From Manganitrophus sp963718695 (lineage in GTDB: Bacteria; Nitrospirota; Nitrospiria; SBBL01; Manganitrophaceae), in NCBI GenBank assembly GCA_963718695.1, contig OY970371.1, forward strand, positions 1,612,001 through 1,676,000: DNA of 64,000 nucleotides, written 5' to 3'. The notes under the pieces are model-generated. The model searched no databases and was not told the origin of the DNA. It worked only from the letters and a program-made list of their open reading frames with translations. The position numbers and the translations under genes were made by a program. Positions 26,594 through 35,249 of this stretch are shown one piece after another. Numbering within the stretch: the first letter of the stretch is position 1; the number at the start of each line of letters is the position of its first letter.

Positions 26594-26743
26594 GTCAACG
26601 CCTCCCGCAGAACCATTTCTTAAATATAGATAAAGCAGCAGAAATTTCGGCTGAGTCTAACATACGATTCGATGGGTGTCAATAAAGTCGGTACTGGAAA
26701 ACACGAGCATTCCTCGCGGAAATCTCTTCTCAATCAAGCAATT

Positions 26744-26758
26744 AGGGCCTAAGGCCCT
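26744..26758. promoter_or_regulatory. Perfect palindrome beside the CBS-gene promoter (operator candidate)
   Basis: AGGGCCT-A-AGGCCCT is a perfect 15-bp palindrome ending 4 bp before the -35 element of the divergent CBS-domain gene, within the 227-bp gap shared with moaC. The position suits an activator or repressor site; it is too short, and lacks the T-run, to be a terminator. Confidence 0.45.
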
Positions 26759-26762
26759 TTGG

Positions 26763-26791
26763 TTGACAGAATAGGGACATTTAGATATCAT
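26763..26791 (+). promoter_or_regulatory. Sigma-70 promoter of the CBS-domain gene
   Basis: TTGACA (26763-26768) and TATCAT (26786-26791) with a 17-bp spacer lie 30 bp before an ATG that has AAAGGAGG in front. Confidence 0.7.
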
Positions 26792-26820
26792 TCCGAACGA
26801 TTGCCTAAAGGAGGACAAGA

Positions 26821-27630
26821 ATGTCACTGCGAGAGCTGGTTCACTCCGACATAAAGAAAACAGGGCCGATGACCACCCTGGTCGAGACGGCGCGGATGAT
26901 GCGACGCGATAAGATCGGCTCTGTCTTTGTGGAAGAAGGCGGACGCTACATCGGTATCGTTACGGAGAGCGATCTGGTCCGAAAAGGGCTGACCAAGGAG
27001 GTTTCGCTTGAGACCCCTGCCCGCTCGGTCATGCACGTTCCCTTGCTCGATATCGACATTGAAAAATCACCGATCGAGGCGAATCATTTGATGCATTTGA
27101 ATGGGGTTCGACACCTCGCCGTTTCCGAAAATGGAAACATCGTCGGGATGCTCTCCGTTCGTGACCTGGTTCGGCATTTCTCGATGGACAAGAAGAGTCC
27201 TTTGCATACCATGACCGATATCGTCAAGCCGCTGACCGTCTTGGTCCATCGCGATATTCAGACGATTGAGTCCTCTGCCACCGCTCAAGAGGCCGCCCGA
27301 AAAATGGACGAGAAGAAAATCGGTTCGCTCATGATTACCGACGAGAAACGTTACGTCGGCATTATCACCGAAACCGATCTGGTCCGAAAGGTGATCGGTT
27401 ATGGGCTCAGCGCCTCCAAGATCCCGGTCGGCGTCATCATGAATACCCCTGTTCTCGATATCGACATCTCCCGCACCATTCAGGAAGCCAACGAAATTAT
27501 GGCGACGAAAGGGGTCCGACATCTGGCCGTAACCGAGAGAGGAGAGGTCATCGGCATTCTTTCCATTCGAGATCTGATCGGAATGATCTCGATCCGAGAC
27601 CTTCCCCGTTTTTTTTCCAATCAAAAATAA
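26821..27630 (+). CDS. Protein with four CBS domains
   Basis: This 269-residue protein consists only of CBS domains, arranged as two Bateman pairs. The repeats carry recognisable units: KIGSVFVEEGGRYIGIVTESDLVRKG, NGVRHLAVSENGNIVGMLSVRDLV, KIGSLMITDEKRYVGIITETDLVRKV and KGVRHLAVTERGEVIGILSIRDLI. CBS pairs bind adenine nucleotides and act as energy or nucleotide sensors. No enzyme domain is attached, so it is a stand-alone regulator or storage protein. It lies 49 bp upstream of glutamate dehydrogenase on the same strand and may be co-transcribed with it, which hints at adenylate control of nitrogen metabolism (inference). Confidence 0.9.
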   Translation: MSLRELVHSDIKKTGPMTTLVETARMMRRDKIGSVFVEEGGRYIGIVTESDLVRKGLTKEVSLETPARSVMHVPLLDIDIEKSPIEANHLMHLNGVRHLAVSENGNIVGMLSVRDLVRHFSMDKKSPLHTMTDIVKPLTVLVHRDIQTIESSATAQEAARKMDEKKIGSLMITDEKRYVGIITETDLVRKVIGYGLSASKIPVGVIMNTPVLDIDISRTIQEANEIMATKGVRHLAVTERGEVIGILSIRDLIGMISIRDLPRFFSNQK

Positions 27631-27679
27631 GGCGACCGCCTATCGGTCGGACTCTCACTAAAACCAGAGGACAAAGAGG

Positions 27680-28960
27680 ATGGATATCGAAGTAGAGAAA
27701 CGGCATGAACCGGAATACATGACCCCAATCTACCGGATGGCGGTGACGCAGTTTGAGAAGGCGGCCGATCAGCTCAAGCTCGATCCGAATATCCGAAAGC
27801 GCCTTGTTGTTCCAAAGCGCGCGATCATGGTCTCTGTTCCGATCCGCATGGACGACTCTCACATCGAGGTCTTCCACGGCTACAGGGTTCACCACGACAA
27901 CACGTTGGGCCCTTCCAAAGGGGGTGTTCGATACCATCCGGATGTCAATTTGGGCGAAGTCTGTGCCCTGGCGATGTGGATGACCTGGAAATGCGCCCTG
28001 ATGGGGCTCCCCTTTGGCGGGGCCAAGGGTGGAATCAGCTGCGATCCTAACGCCTTCTCAAGAAATGAACTCCAGCGGCTCACACGACGATACACCGCGG
28101 AGATCATCCAATTCATCGGGCCTGATGTGGACGTGCCTGCCCCCGATGTCGGGACGAATGAACAGGTCATGGCCTGGATGATGGACACCTACAGCCAGTT
28201 TAAAGGTTACTCCATTCCGGAAATCGTTACCGGCAAGCCGATTGTGATCGGAGGCTCCCTGGGACGGATCGAAGCGACCGGCCGGGGCGTGGTCTATTGC
28301 ATCATGGAGGCGTTTAATCATCTCGGAACCAGACCGGAAGGGAAAAAAATTGTCGTCCAAGGATTTGGGAATGTCGGATCCAACGTCGCAAAGGTCCTTC
28401 ACGAAGAAGGGTGTCAGATCATCGCCGTCAGCGACGTTCGGTCCGGTGTTTATAATCCCAAGGGACTTGATATTCCGGCACTGCTGCAATATCTTTCGCA
28501 CAGCCGGTTCATTGAGGGATTTCCGGGAGGAGACCCGATTACAAACCGCGAGCTGCTGGAACTTCCCTGCGATGTTTTGGTCCCGGCCGCCCTTTCGGGG
28601 CAGATCACGGATGAGAATGCCGGCCGGATTTCATGCACCATTCTGGCGGAAGCGGCGAATGGGCCGACCACCCCTGCGGCGGATCTCATTCTTCAAGACC
28701 GGGGGATCTTCTTGATTCCCGATATCCTGGCCAACGCCGGCGGGGTGACCGTTTCTTATTTCGAATGGGTTCAGGATCTTCAGAACTTTTTCTGGAAGGA
28801 AAAAGAAATCAACGAAAAGCTGCGGGAAATTATGTCGAGCGCGTTCAATGCGGTCTTGAACCTCGCTCAAGAAGAAAAGGTCAATATGCGAATGGCCGCG
28901 CTGATGCTCGCCATCCGTAAGATCGCCAGCGCCAAGCTGGCGCGCGGCGTCTTCCCTTAA
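27680..28960 (+). CDS. Glutamate dehydrogenase (NAD(P)-dependent)
   Basis: This 426-residue protein is a hexameric-type glutamate dehydrogenase interconverting glutamate and 2-oxoglutarate plus ammonia. The catalytic lysine is in PFGGAKGGI (about K116), with substrate lysines near K80 (GPSKGGVRYH) and K104. The catalytic aspartate lies in PAPDVGTN (about D156), and the dinucleotide fold shows VQGFGNVGSN (227-235). The length fits the 410-450-residue class found in many bacteria and archaea. The cofactor is not certain: the residue after the second beta strand (VSDVRSG) is an acid, which usually favours NAD. Confidence 0.93.
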   Translation: MDIEVEKRHEPEYMTPIYRMAVTQFEKAADQLKLDPNIRKRLVVPKRAIMVSVPIRMDDSHIEVFHGYRVHHDNTLGPSKGGVRYHPDVNLGEVCALAMWMTWKCALMGLPFGGAKGGISCDPNAFSRNELQRLTRRYTAEIIQFIGPDVDVPAPDVGTNEQVMAWMMDTYSQFKGYSIPEIVTGKPIVIGGSLGRIEATGRGVVYCIMEAFNHLGTRPEGKKIVVQGFGNVGSNVAKVLHEEGCQIIAVSDVRSGVYNPKGLDIPALLQYLSHSRFIEGFPGGDPITNRELLELPCDVLVPAALSGQITDENAGRISCTILAEAANGPTTPAADLILQDRGIFLIPDILANAGGVTVSYFEWVQDLQNFFWKEKEINEKLREIMSSAFNAVLNLAQEEKVNMRMAALMLAIRKIASAKLARGVFP

Positions 28961-28984
28961 GCTCCTTGTTTCCTCCCGCGAGGA

Positions 28985-29332
28985 TCAATTCTGAAGTTTC
29001 TCCAAACGCTGGATGTAAGCATAAAGCGCAGGGTTTTTGTTTTCCATATCGTGAAACTCCAGCCCGATGGCATACTGGCCTTCTGTTTCAAGGCGCGTGG
29101 CCCAAGCGACCCGGCCATAGAGCGATTCGTTGATCGCCTCCCCTTCTTCGGTCTTCACTGAAATTTTCACAAGCAGCACATCCCCCTTCTGGTAGGGACC
29201 TTTGACATAGACTCCCATTCCATCCCTGGAAACATCCCGAATCAATGCATCGGTCGTTTTTTGAAGCCCATGCGGGGTGATGCGGGCCACTGTCATGAGT
29301 GGAACCCTCGTATGTTTTCTACGATTCTCCAT
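28985..29332 (-). CDS. PilZ-domain protein
   Basis: This 115-residue protein is a single PilZ domain, a cyclic di-GMP receptor. Both binding signatures are present: the N-terminal RRKHTR arginine box (residues 4-9) and DVSRDGMGV (the D/N-x-S-x-x-G motif, about 35-43). The final strand ...IGLEFHDM is typical. It is convergent with glutamate dehydrogenase and preceded by GAGGAGAC before the ATG. Its effector is unknown. It lies 29 bp after the phospholipase-like gene on the same strand, so it may be part of that short operon. Confidence 0.87.
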   Translation of the reverse strand: MENRRKHTRVPLMTVARITPHGLQKTTDALIRDVSRDGMGVYVKGPYQKGDVLLVKISVKTEEGEAINESLYGRVAWATRLETEGQYAIGLEFHDMENKNPALYAYIQRLEKLQN

Positions 29333-29361
29333 GTCTCCTCGTCTGATGATGTTGGATTTTT

Positions 29362-30381
29362 CTATGTAAGATGAATGTGACCAAAGGATTCGGAACGCAG
29401 GGTGCTGACGGAGGAGAGTTCCTCAGAATGAGCATGACAGCAGAAGAAACTCTCGATCTCCGCAGGCGGATCAAAGATATAGTCGGTCGGTTCTTTGCGA
29501 TGGATCCGTTTTGAGAATTGACGCAATCGCTTTGCCTCGGCCAGGCGTTGGCTTCCGATCGGATCATAACGGTAACAGATCGAATCCTCCGGATGATTCA
29601 AAACATTGACGATGAGGTTTAAACATTTTCGATTGAGCGATTGAACATACTCCTGGGGGACATCCCAACGCGAATTCCGTGAGACCAACGAGACGGCCTG
29701 TTGGCGTTTTCCTAAATCATACAACTTGACCGCATGCGTAAAGAGCTTTTTTTTCATATCAAACGAGATCAGGTCCTTTTTGACGATCTCTTGGACGAAA
29801 CGATCATTTTGATCGTTGGCCCCGGAGAGAATATCGAGGACTTGTTTCCAATAGATTTGATCGGCGAATTCGTCGGCGCGAAGCTCCCAATAGATGTGGC
29901 CCAGTCGTGTGGTCGATGAAGTTAAATAAAGCTGGTTCGGCACATAAACATTATGGGCAATAATATCGGCGGCAAGATGCGCGATGTAGCCGCACGCGAA
30001 CGATTGCAAACGGGGATCGTCCGCCTGTTGAAGCAGCCGCCGGGCGGTCGACCAGTTATGACAGTGATCGGCATGATACTTGGAACCTTTCCCGATAAAG
30101 ATATCGGCGCTCACGCAGCCGTATAAGAAGTCCCGCGGAAAGGCCCGCAATACCGGAACCAATGACCCGGCCAGCCATTGAAGATTTTGCAGGAGGGTCG
30201 ATCCATGCATCATGTGCATTCCGACCCCCCAGGCGTAGGCGTTCTCCGAAAAGGCCAAAACCCCAAAAGCCAGGAGCAGCGGCATCATCCATCTTTTTCT
30301 TTGCCGCGTTCCTGTCCGTCCGTTCAAAGGGTTCCCTTCAACATTCTTCCGCGTTGAGATCTGCTGGATGAAGTTTCTCAT
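29362..30381 (-). CDS. Exported zinc-dependent phospholipase C-like protein
   Basis: The start at 30381 overlaps the stop of the upstream gene (ATGA), giving 339 residues. An N-terminal basic stretch is followed by a hydrophobic segment ending AYA-WGVGMHMMHG. The tryptophan directly after cleavage and several histidines and aspartates resemble the zinc ligands of the zinc-dependent phospholipase C (P1-nuclease-like) fold: CVSADIFIGK, YHADHCHNW, CGYIAHLAADIIAHN and LGHIYWELRADEF. The same layout occurs in bacterial Zn_dep_PLPC-family proteins of unknown substrate. Phospholipase activity is not proven. The coupled neighbour is a nucleotidyltransferase-like protein. Confidence 0.75.
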   Translation of the reverse strand: MRNFIQQISTRKNVEGNPLNGRTGTRQRKRWMMPLLLAFGVLAFSENAYAWGVGMHMMHGSTLLQNLQWLAGSLVPVLRAFPRDFLYGCVSADIFIGKGSKYHADHCHNWSTARRLLQQADDPRLQSFACGYIAHLAADIIAHNVYVPNQLYLTSSTTRLGHIYWELRADEFADQIYWKQVLDILSGANDQNDRFVQEIVKKDLISFDMKKKLFTHAVKLYDLGKRQQAVSLVSRNSRWDVPQEYVQSLNRKCLNLIVNVLNHPEDSICYRYDPIGSQRLAEAKRLRQFSKRIHRKEPTDYIFDPPAEIESFFCCHAHSEELSSVSTLRSESFGHIHLT

Positions 30382-31361
30382 CCGCACGCTTCCGTCTTGA
30401 ACGGACAAGCGTCACCCCCGCTTTGTCCTTGATGAAACCGTGCGAGGGATTCGCGCCATTCTCTAAAGCGAGCCAAGAGGGCCCGATAGCTGGCCTCATC
30501 GTCGATATCCAGCGCGGCGCTGCCGATACGCGTTTCGACCACCTTGAAGCGGGTTTCTAAAAAGCGGCTCATCTCCCGCTCCACTTTGGGCAGCGCAAGC
30601 GGCCGACGGAAAAGCGCGGCCAGCCCGGGCCTGGACTGCGCAAAAAAGACCGCCGCTTGAGCCAATAAGTAAGACTTTAAGACGCTCAGCCATCCCGGCC
30701 GTTTTAAAATTTCGAGCATAATTCGAATTCGATTTCCGAGGTATTTCTGGTAGCGATGATCGTACAGCAGTTGAATATCTCGACCCGCCCCGATGCGAAG
30801 CGGCCGGGCCAGATGAAGATTGTTCAGCCGATAAGCTTGATCGCGTGTGTAGACGTAGGGCATCTTCATTCCGGGTTGGTCTGCTTTCGGATAGAAGGGA
30901 ATGAGCGCCTCTTCTGGCGTGACCCCAAGGCAATAATCGAACCGGTTCATATCCGATTTAGAAAGGAATTCCTGAATTTCAGTGGAGGTGATCAGAGGAA
31001 TGTCGGCAGGCAGAAACAAGCCCGGTGGATCATCATGTTTTAGTTGATGGATATCCACTCCATCCTGATAACCGGGTAAGGAATGGCTGTAAGCGGCGAG
31101 AATATTTTCGATCAGACTGTTTTTTTGTTCAAGAACCTCGATTTTCTTCATAAAGAGGGTATAAGGAAGGGCCCGTTCGATCTCTTCCATCATCTTTTTT
31201 TGCGGACCGATGATGTAGATGCGCGCAATTTCCGGCACCCCATCCAAGGCTTTGAGAACATGGATGAAGAGCGGGTATCCCTCCAGTTTGAGGAAGGCTT
31301 TATTCGTCTCTAAAATCTGGTGGCTCGCCCCGCGGTCGCCCGCTAAAACAAATGCATCCAT
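30378..31361 (-). CDS. Nucleotidyltransferase-like (MobA/NTP_transf_3) protein
   Basis: The 327-residue protein opens MDAFVLAGDRGASHQILETNKAFLKLEGYPL, a recognisable variant of the pyrophosphorylase start (LAGG...K...G-x-P-L/M), and has FLPADIPLIT, the metal-binding D-x-P region of MobA-like transferases. The canonical second glycine is replaced (AGD), so activity is uncertain. The C-terminal 150 residues are longer than in MobA, rich in arginines and aromatic residues, and include an amphipathic or membrane-near helix (SVLKSYLLAQAAVFFAQ). It precedes the phospholipase C-like gene with ATGA coupling. A role in making a sugar or lipid nucleotide is inferred, not shown. Confidence 0.7.
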   Translation of the reverse strand: MDAFVLAGDRGASHQILETNKAFLKLEGYPLFIHVLKALDGVPEIARIYIIGPQKKMMEEIERALPYTLFMKKIEVLEQKNSLIENILAAYSHSLPGYQDGVDIHQLKHDDPPGLFLPADIPLITSTEIQEFLSKSDMNRFDYCLGVTPEEALIPFYPKADQPGMKMPYVYTRDQAYRLNNLHLARPLRIGAGRDIQLLYDHRYQKYLGNRIRIMLEILKRPGWLSVLKSYLLAQAAVFFAQSRPGLAALFRRPLALPKVEREMSRFLETRFKVVETRIGSAALDIDDEASYRALLARFREWRESLARFHQGQSGGDACPFKTEACG

Positions 31362-31480
31362 CTTTATATCCCATGAGTCGTTGGAAAATATCTTAACATA
31401 GTCACCTGCCTTTGTCGATTTGCTTCATCTTAATGAAATTGAAGCTTAAATTGGCATTCTTCACTATGTTAAAATAAAAC

Positions 31481-32638
31481 ATGCGTAAACTGTCCGCCCT
31501 CCTCAGATCAAGACCCCAGACCTGGATCTCTCGGAATAAGGTCCAGATTCTAAAAGACGGCTCAGAAAATTTTCCTGAGATGTTAAAAGCAATCCAAGAG
31601 GCCAAGGAGACGATCCATCTGGAGACCTACATCCTCCGAAGCGATCGGACCGGATGGTGCTTTGCGGAAGCTTTGTCTGAAAAGGCCCGCCAAGGGGTTT
31701 CCGTTAAATTGATTTATGACTCCCTTGGCTCGCTGACGACCGATCGAAATATGTTCCGCTTTATGGAAGAGGCCGGTGTTGAAATCTTCGAATACCATCC
31801 CATTGCCCCCTGGAAGTGGGGCCGGCGGCGGAAGTGGCATCTGAAGCGGCGCGATCATCGGAAAATTCTGGTGATAGATGGTCAATGTGGTTTCGTCGGT
31901 GGGATCAACATCGGGGACGAATACGCCAGTCTTGAGGAAGGAGGCGGAGGGTGGCGCGACACGCAGCTGAAGCTCGAAGGACCCGCGGTTCAAAAGCTTC
32001 AACAGATCTTCCTGTCGACCTGGCTTAAGAACAAGAAAAGACGCTTAAGCGCCGATGAAACCGACTATCCCGAAACTCCCTCGCCGGGAAAATTGGGGGT
32101 GTCGATTGTCGCATCGAACGGTCTTCGGGGAAGAAATCAGATCAAGCAGGCTTACTTAAGGGCGATCCTTCGCGCCAGAAAACGGATCTGCATCACCAAC
32201 TCTTACTTTGTCCCGCCGCATTGGTTTCTGACCGCTCTTAAAAAAGCCTCTCGAAAAGGGGTCGAGGTGTTTATCCTTGTCCCGAAGCAATCCAACGTCA
32301 GAATCGTCGATTATGCCACGCGTGCCCTCTACAGCCGGCTTTTGAAATGGGGGGTCCGTATTTTCGAGTGGGAAGGGCCGGTTCTCCATGCAAAGACCGC
32401 GGTGGTCGATCGTCGATGGAGTACCATCGGTTCATCGAATATCGATCAGATCAGTTTCTTCTATAATCTGGAGGTGAACGTGGTGGTGCTTGGTTCGACT
32501 TTCGGAGATAAAATGGAGGGGATGTTTTGGGATGATCTGAAACACTCCCGTGAGATCCTCGCCACGGAGTGGACCCGCCGGAATTGGCTTCAGCGTCTGT
32601 TGGAAAATACGTTCTATTATATCGTTGGGTGGATTTGA
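31481..32638 (+). CDS. Cardiolipin synthase / phospholipase D family protein
   Basis: This 385-residue protein has two HKD catalytic motifs, H-R-K-x4-D within RRDHRKILVIDG (about 125-133) and LHAKTAVVD (about 303-311). Both are followed by G and N/S residues (GGINIGDEY, IGSSNID) as in cardiolipin synthase B-type enzymes. It lacks the two N-terminal TM helices of ClsA and so resembles ClsB or ClsC. It would join two phosphatidylglycerols, or phosphatidylglycerol and phosphatidylethanolamine, to cardiolipin. The ATG has no clear ribosome-binding site. It is divergent from the nucleotidyltransferase/phospholipase pair. Confidence 0.88.
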   Translation: MRKLSALLRSRPQTWISRNKVQILKDGSENFPEMLKAIQEAKETIHLETYILRSDRTGWCFAEALSEKARQGVSVKLIYDSLGSLTTDRNMFRFMEEAGVEIFEYHPIAPWKWGRRRKWHLKRRDHRKILVIDGQCGFVGGINIGDEYASLEEGGGGWRDTQLKLEGPAVQKLQQIFLSTWLKNKKRRLSADETDYPETPSPGKLGVSIVASNGLRGRNQIKQAYLRAILRARKRICITNSYFVPPHWFLTALKKASRKGVEVFILVPKQSNVRIVDYATRALYSRLLKWGVRIFEWEGPVLHAKTAVVDRRWSTIGSSNIDQISFFYNLEVNVVVLGSTFGDKMEGMFWDDLKHSREILATEWTRRNWLQRLLENTFYYIVGWI

Positions 32639-32671
32639 TCGAGTTCAGAATGCGGAATGAAAACCAGCCGA

Positions 32672-33931
32672 TTACCCCTTTTTAATTTCCGACGCTAAAA
32701 TGATCGCCTCGGCGATTTCGCGCATCGTCTTCCGGGTGTTCATGCTTTGACGTTGGATCAGCCGGAACGATTCTTCCTCCGAGATTTTCCCCTGCTTCAT
32801 CAAGATCCCCTTCGCTCGTTCTACCGCCTTGCGGGTCTCGAGCGCCTCTTGCATGGCGGATGACTGCTGTACAAGGGTCGTGTTCTCGATGGCGACCGCC
32901 GCCTGGTTGGCCACCGTTTGGAGGATGTTCATCTCCTCGGGGGAAAAATGATGCTCTTTGGAGGTGTAGCTGTTGATGACCCCGATGACGCGATCCTTGA
33001 TCATCATCGGGACCGATAGGAGCGAGAAGAGCCCTTCCTTCTTTGCCAATTCCGGGAAGCGGAAGTAAGGATCGCGCGTCACATCGAGAATCGTGATCGG
33101 ACGGCGCTCCTTTACGACCCGGCCGGAGATGCTCTCCCCGACCTTCACGTTCGCCTTCTGCCGATATTCTTCGCTCAGGCTTTGCGTCGCGACGATCTTC
33201 AACTCCCCTCTTTGCTCTTCAAGAAGCATGATCGAGCAGATCTTGGAGCTCATCATCCCCGCGGTCATCGTGACGATCAAGCTAAGAATTTCTTCGATGT
33301 ATCGATTCGAAGCGATCATCGTGCTCATCCGGGAGAGAGTATCAATCTGCATCGCCTTCTTCTTCATTTCCTGATAGAGCCGGGCGTTTTCGATGGCGCT
33401 GCCGACCTGATGACCGATCGTGGTCAAAAGGGCAATCTCTCCGTCAGAATGATAGTGAGGCTTTTTGTGTTGAACGTTGATCACCCCGATAATCTCTCCC
33501 TTGCTGATGACCGGCACCGAGAGGAAGGCATCATAGCGATCTTCTGGAAGATTGTGGAAAAGCGCAAAACGGGGATCTTCCGACGCGTCTTTGGGAATGG
33601 CGACCATTTTCTTTTCTTTCGCCACCCAACCGGTGATCCCTTCACCCAGCTCTAAACGGATCCGGCCGATCAGCTTCGGATGGGGGTTTTTCGACGCGCG
33701 CAGGGTCAGCTCCTTTTGAGACTCGTCCAGGAGGTAGAGAAGGCAGGCGTCGGCCTGCGTGATTTCGACCACCATTTCGATGATCTCTTTAAGAACGACT
33801 TCGAGCTCGAGGTTCGAGCTGATCTGTTCCGTGATACGATGAAGCACCTGAAGCTCTCGCGTCTTTTGCTCCAGCGCCCCCTTCACGGAACCCTTTTTTG
33901 CGGAAACGGTTTTCTGCGCGCGTGTCGGCAT
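32672..33931 (-). CDS. GAF-GAF-ANTAR transcription antiterminator
   Basis: With the ATG at 33931 (GAAGGA upstream) the protein has 419 residues. A basic N-terminus leads to two GAF sensor domains (about 40-190 and 200-345; e.g. LLTTIGHQVGSAIENARLY and LQTVANQAAVAIENTTL), then an ANTAR domain (about 355-415, RKAVERAKGILMKQGKISEEESFRLIQRQSM). ANTAR proteins bind paired hairpins in leader RNA and prevent termination, usually in response to a ligand or phosphorylation. No receiver domain is present, so input is probably through the GAF domains. The RNA target is not identified; the gene is not next to an obvious nitrogen-assimilation operon. Confidence 0.88.
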   Translation of the reverse strand: MPTRAQKTVSAKKGSVKGALEQKTRELQVLHRITEQISSNLELEVVLKEIIEMVVEITQADACLLYLLDESQKELTLRASKNPHPKLIGRIRLELGEGITGWVAKEKKMVAIPKDASEDPRFALFHNLPEDRYDAFLSVPVISKGEIIGVINVQHKKPHYHSDGEIALLTTIGHQVGSAIENARLYQEMKKKAMQIDTLSRMSTMIASNRYIEEILSLIVTMTAGMMSSKICSIMLLEEQRGELKIVATQSLSEEYRQKANVKVGESISGRVVKERRPITILDVTRDPYFRFPELAKKEGLFSLLSVPMMIKDRVIGVINSYTSKEHHFSPEEMNILQTVANQAAVAIENTTLVQQSSAMQEALETRKAVERAKGILMKQGKISEEESFRLIQRQSMNTRKTMREIAEAIILASEIKKG

Positions 33932-34130
33932 TGCGAATATCCTTCTCCCTTGAATAGGCGGAGAAATATAGCATAATTTCGGTGGGACGGCAATAAGTTT
34001 TAAGGAACGCGGCGTTTTTTCAGGGACCTTCGCTGACGCAGAATGTGCGTGTGAAAGCACCGTCAACCCTTGAATCTAAATAACTCTGTGAACCCTCTTC
34101 ATGATGGTGGTATAGACCTTTGGAGGATTC

Positions 34131-35003
34131 TCATCCCTTCCCGCCGGTTATCCCAAATACCTTAATCAGCGCGGCATAATCTTCTTCTCCCAGATTCCGC
34201 CGCTGCGCTTCTTGAAAGAGACCGTCCAGGAGGCGTGAGAGTGGGGCTTCGAATTTCTCCCGCTGAGACTCCTCAACGGCCAAATGCACATCCTTTGCCA
34301 TATGCTTTAACGAGAAGAGCGGCTCAAAGTTCTCTTTTAAAATGGCCTCTCCCTTCAACCGCAACAACGGCGAGGCGAGGGCGCCGGAGGTCAACACTTC
34401 CAGGATCGCTTCTCCGGACAGGCCTCCCCGTTTCCCCAGGGTGAATCCTTCGAGGAATGTGGCCATCGCCCCGGCCATCGAGAGGTTGTTGACCAGCTTC
34501 ATCAGCGAGCCTTGCCCGATCGGTCCCATATGAACGATCTTTTTTGACATCGGCTGGAAGATCGGCCGGGCCCGTTCCAGAACCGCCGCCTCTCCCCCGA
34601 CCATCAGGAGCAATTCGCCCGAGGCCGCCGCCGGCTTGCTTCCGGTCACCGGCGCATCGAGGAAGTCGACTCCACGCTCGGTACACGCGGCGCCGAGCTT
34701 TCGCGACGTTTCCGGCGAGACGGTGGTCATGTCGATGTAGAGGCTTCCCTTTTTCAATCCCTCCAGCAGGCCGTCTTTGAGAGCCACCTGTTCAACCGAG
34801 GCTGGGTCGGCCAACATGGTGATCGCCACATCGGCATTGGCCCCCGCTTCTTTCGGTGACGCCGCCTCTGTCGCCCCCTCCTTTTTCAGCGCTTCCGCTT
34901 TTCCCGGTGTTCGGTTCCAAACGGTCAGTTCAAACCCGGCCCGGACCAGACGTTCGGCCATTCGGCTTCCCATAATCCCCAGTCCCAGAAATGCAATTTT
35001 CAT
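34131..35003 (-). CDS. NAD(P)-dependent 3-hydroxyisobutyrate dehydrogenase-family oxidoreductase
   Basis: This 290-residue protein begins MKIAFLGLGIMGSRMAERL (Rossmann GLGIMG) with substrate motif DAPVTGSKPAA and catalytic lysine in LMKLVNNL, as in the GLYR1/glyoxylate reductase and 3-hydroxyisobutyrate dehydrogenase family. R31 after the second strand (WNRTPGK) favours NADP. It probably reduces succinic semialdehyde or glyoxylate-type aldehydes. It is divergent from the zinc alcohol dehydrogenase gene, with the tandem repeat lying in their shared 246-bp spacer. Confidence 0.88.
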   Translation of the reverse strand: MKIAFLGLGIMGSRMAERLVRAGFELTVWNRTPGKAEALKKEGATEAASPKEAGANADVAITMLADPASVEQVALKDGLLEGLKKGSLYIDMTTVSPETSRKLGAACTERGVDFLDAPVTGSKPAAASGELLLMVGGEAAVLERARPIFQPMSKKIVHMGPIGQGSLMKLVNNLSMAGAMATFLEGFTLGKRGGLSGEAILEVLTSGALASPLLRLKGEAILKENFEPLFSLKHMAKDVHLAVEESQREKFEAPLSRLLDGLFQEAQRRNLGEEDYAALIKVFGITGGKG

Positions 35004-35037
35004 CGGCTCCTCCTTGTCCGACCATCTATATCAGATC

Positions 35038-35081
35038 GAAAATCGGATAACAATCCCAAGAAAATCGGATAACAATCCCAA
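35038..35081. repeat. Perfect 22-bp tandem duplication in a divergent promoter region
   Basis: Two head-to-tail identical copies (35038-35059 and 35060-35081), each containing ATCGGATAACAATCC, lie between the divergently transcribed oxidoreductase genes, 35 bp from the start of the left gene. It is probably a duplicated regulator site or a replication-slippage product. The rest of the spacer, 35082-35249, contains only a 29-codon frame at 35104 without support. Confidence 0.7.
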
Positions 35082-35249
35082 TTTGATGGAGCGCTGACGC
35101 GCTATGTCGCTCGATTGGATTAATCTCACCGGGAAAATAGACGGCATCCAGGTGAAAGGCTATTCTGTCGATGAGGATGATCGATCCGGATGAGGGACAT
35201 CCCTCTGCTGTTCTAGGGTTCTAACAATTACGAAATAGAAGGAGGTCAT

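Noticed and set aside
35038..35081. True lac operators in the tandem repeat
   Set aside because: Only a half-site-like core matches; there is no dyad symmetry within each copy and no LacI gene nearby.
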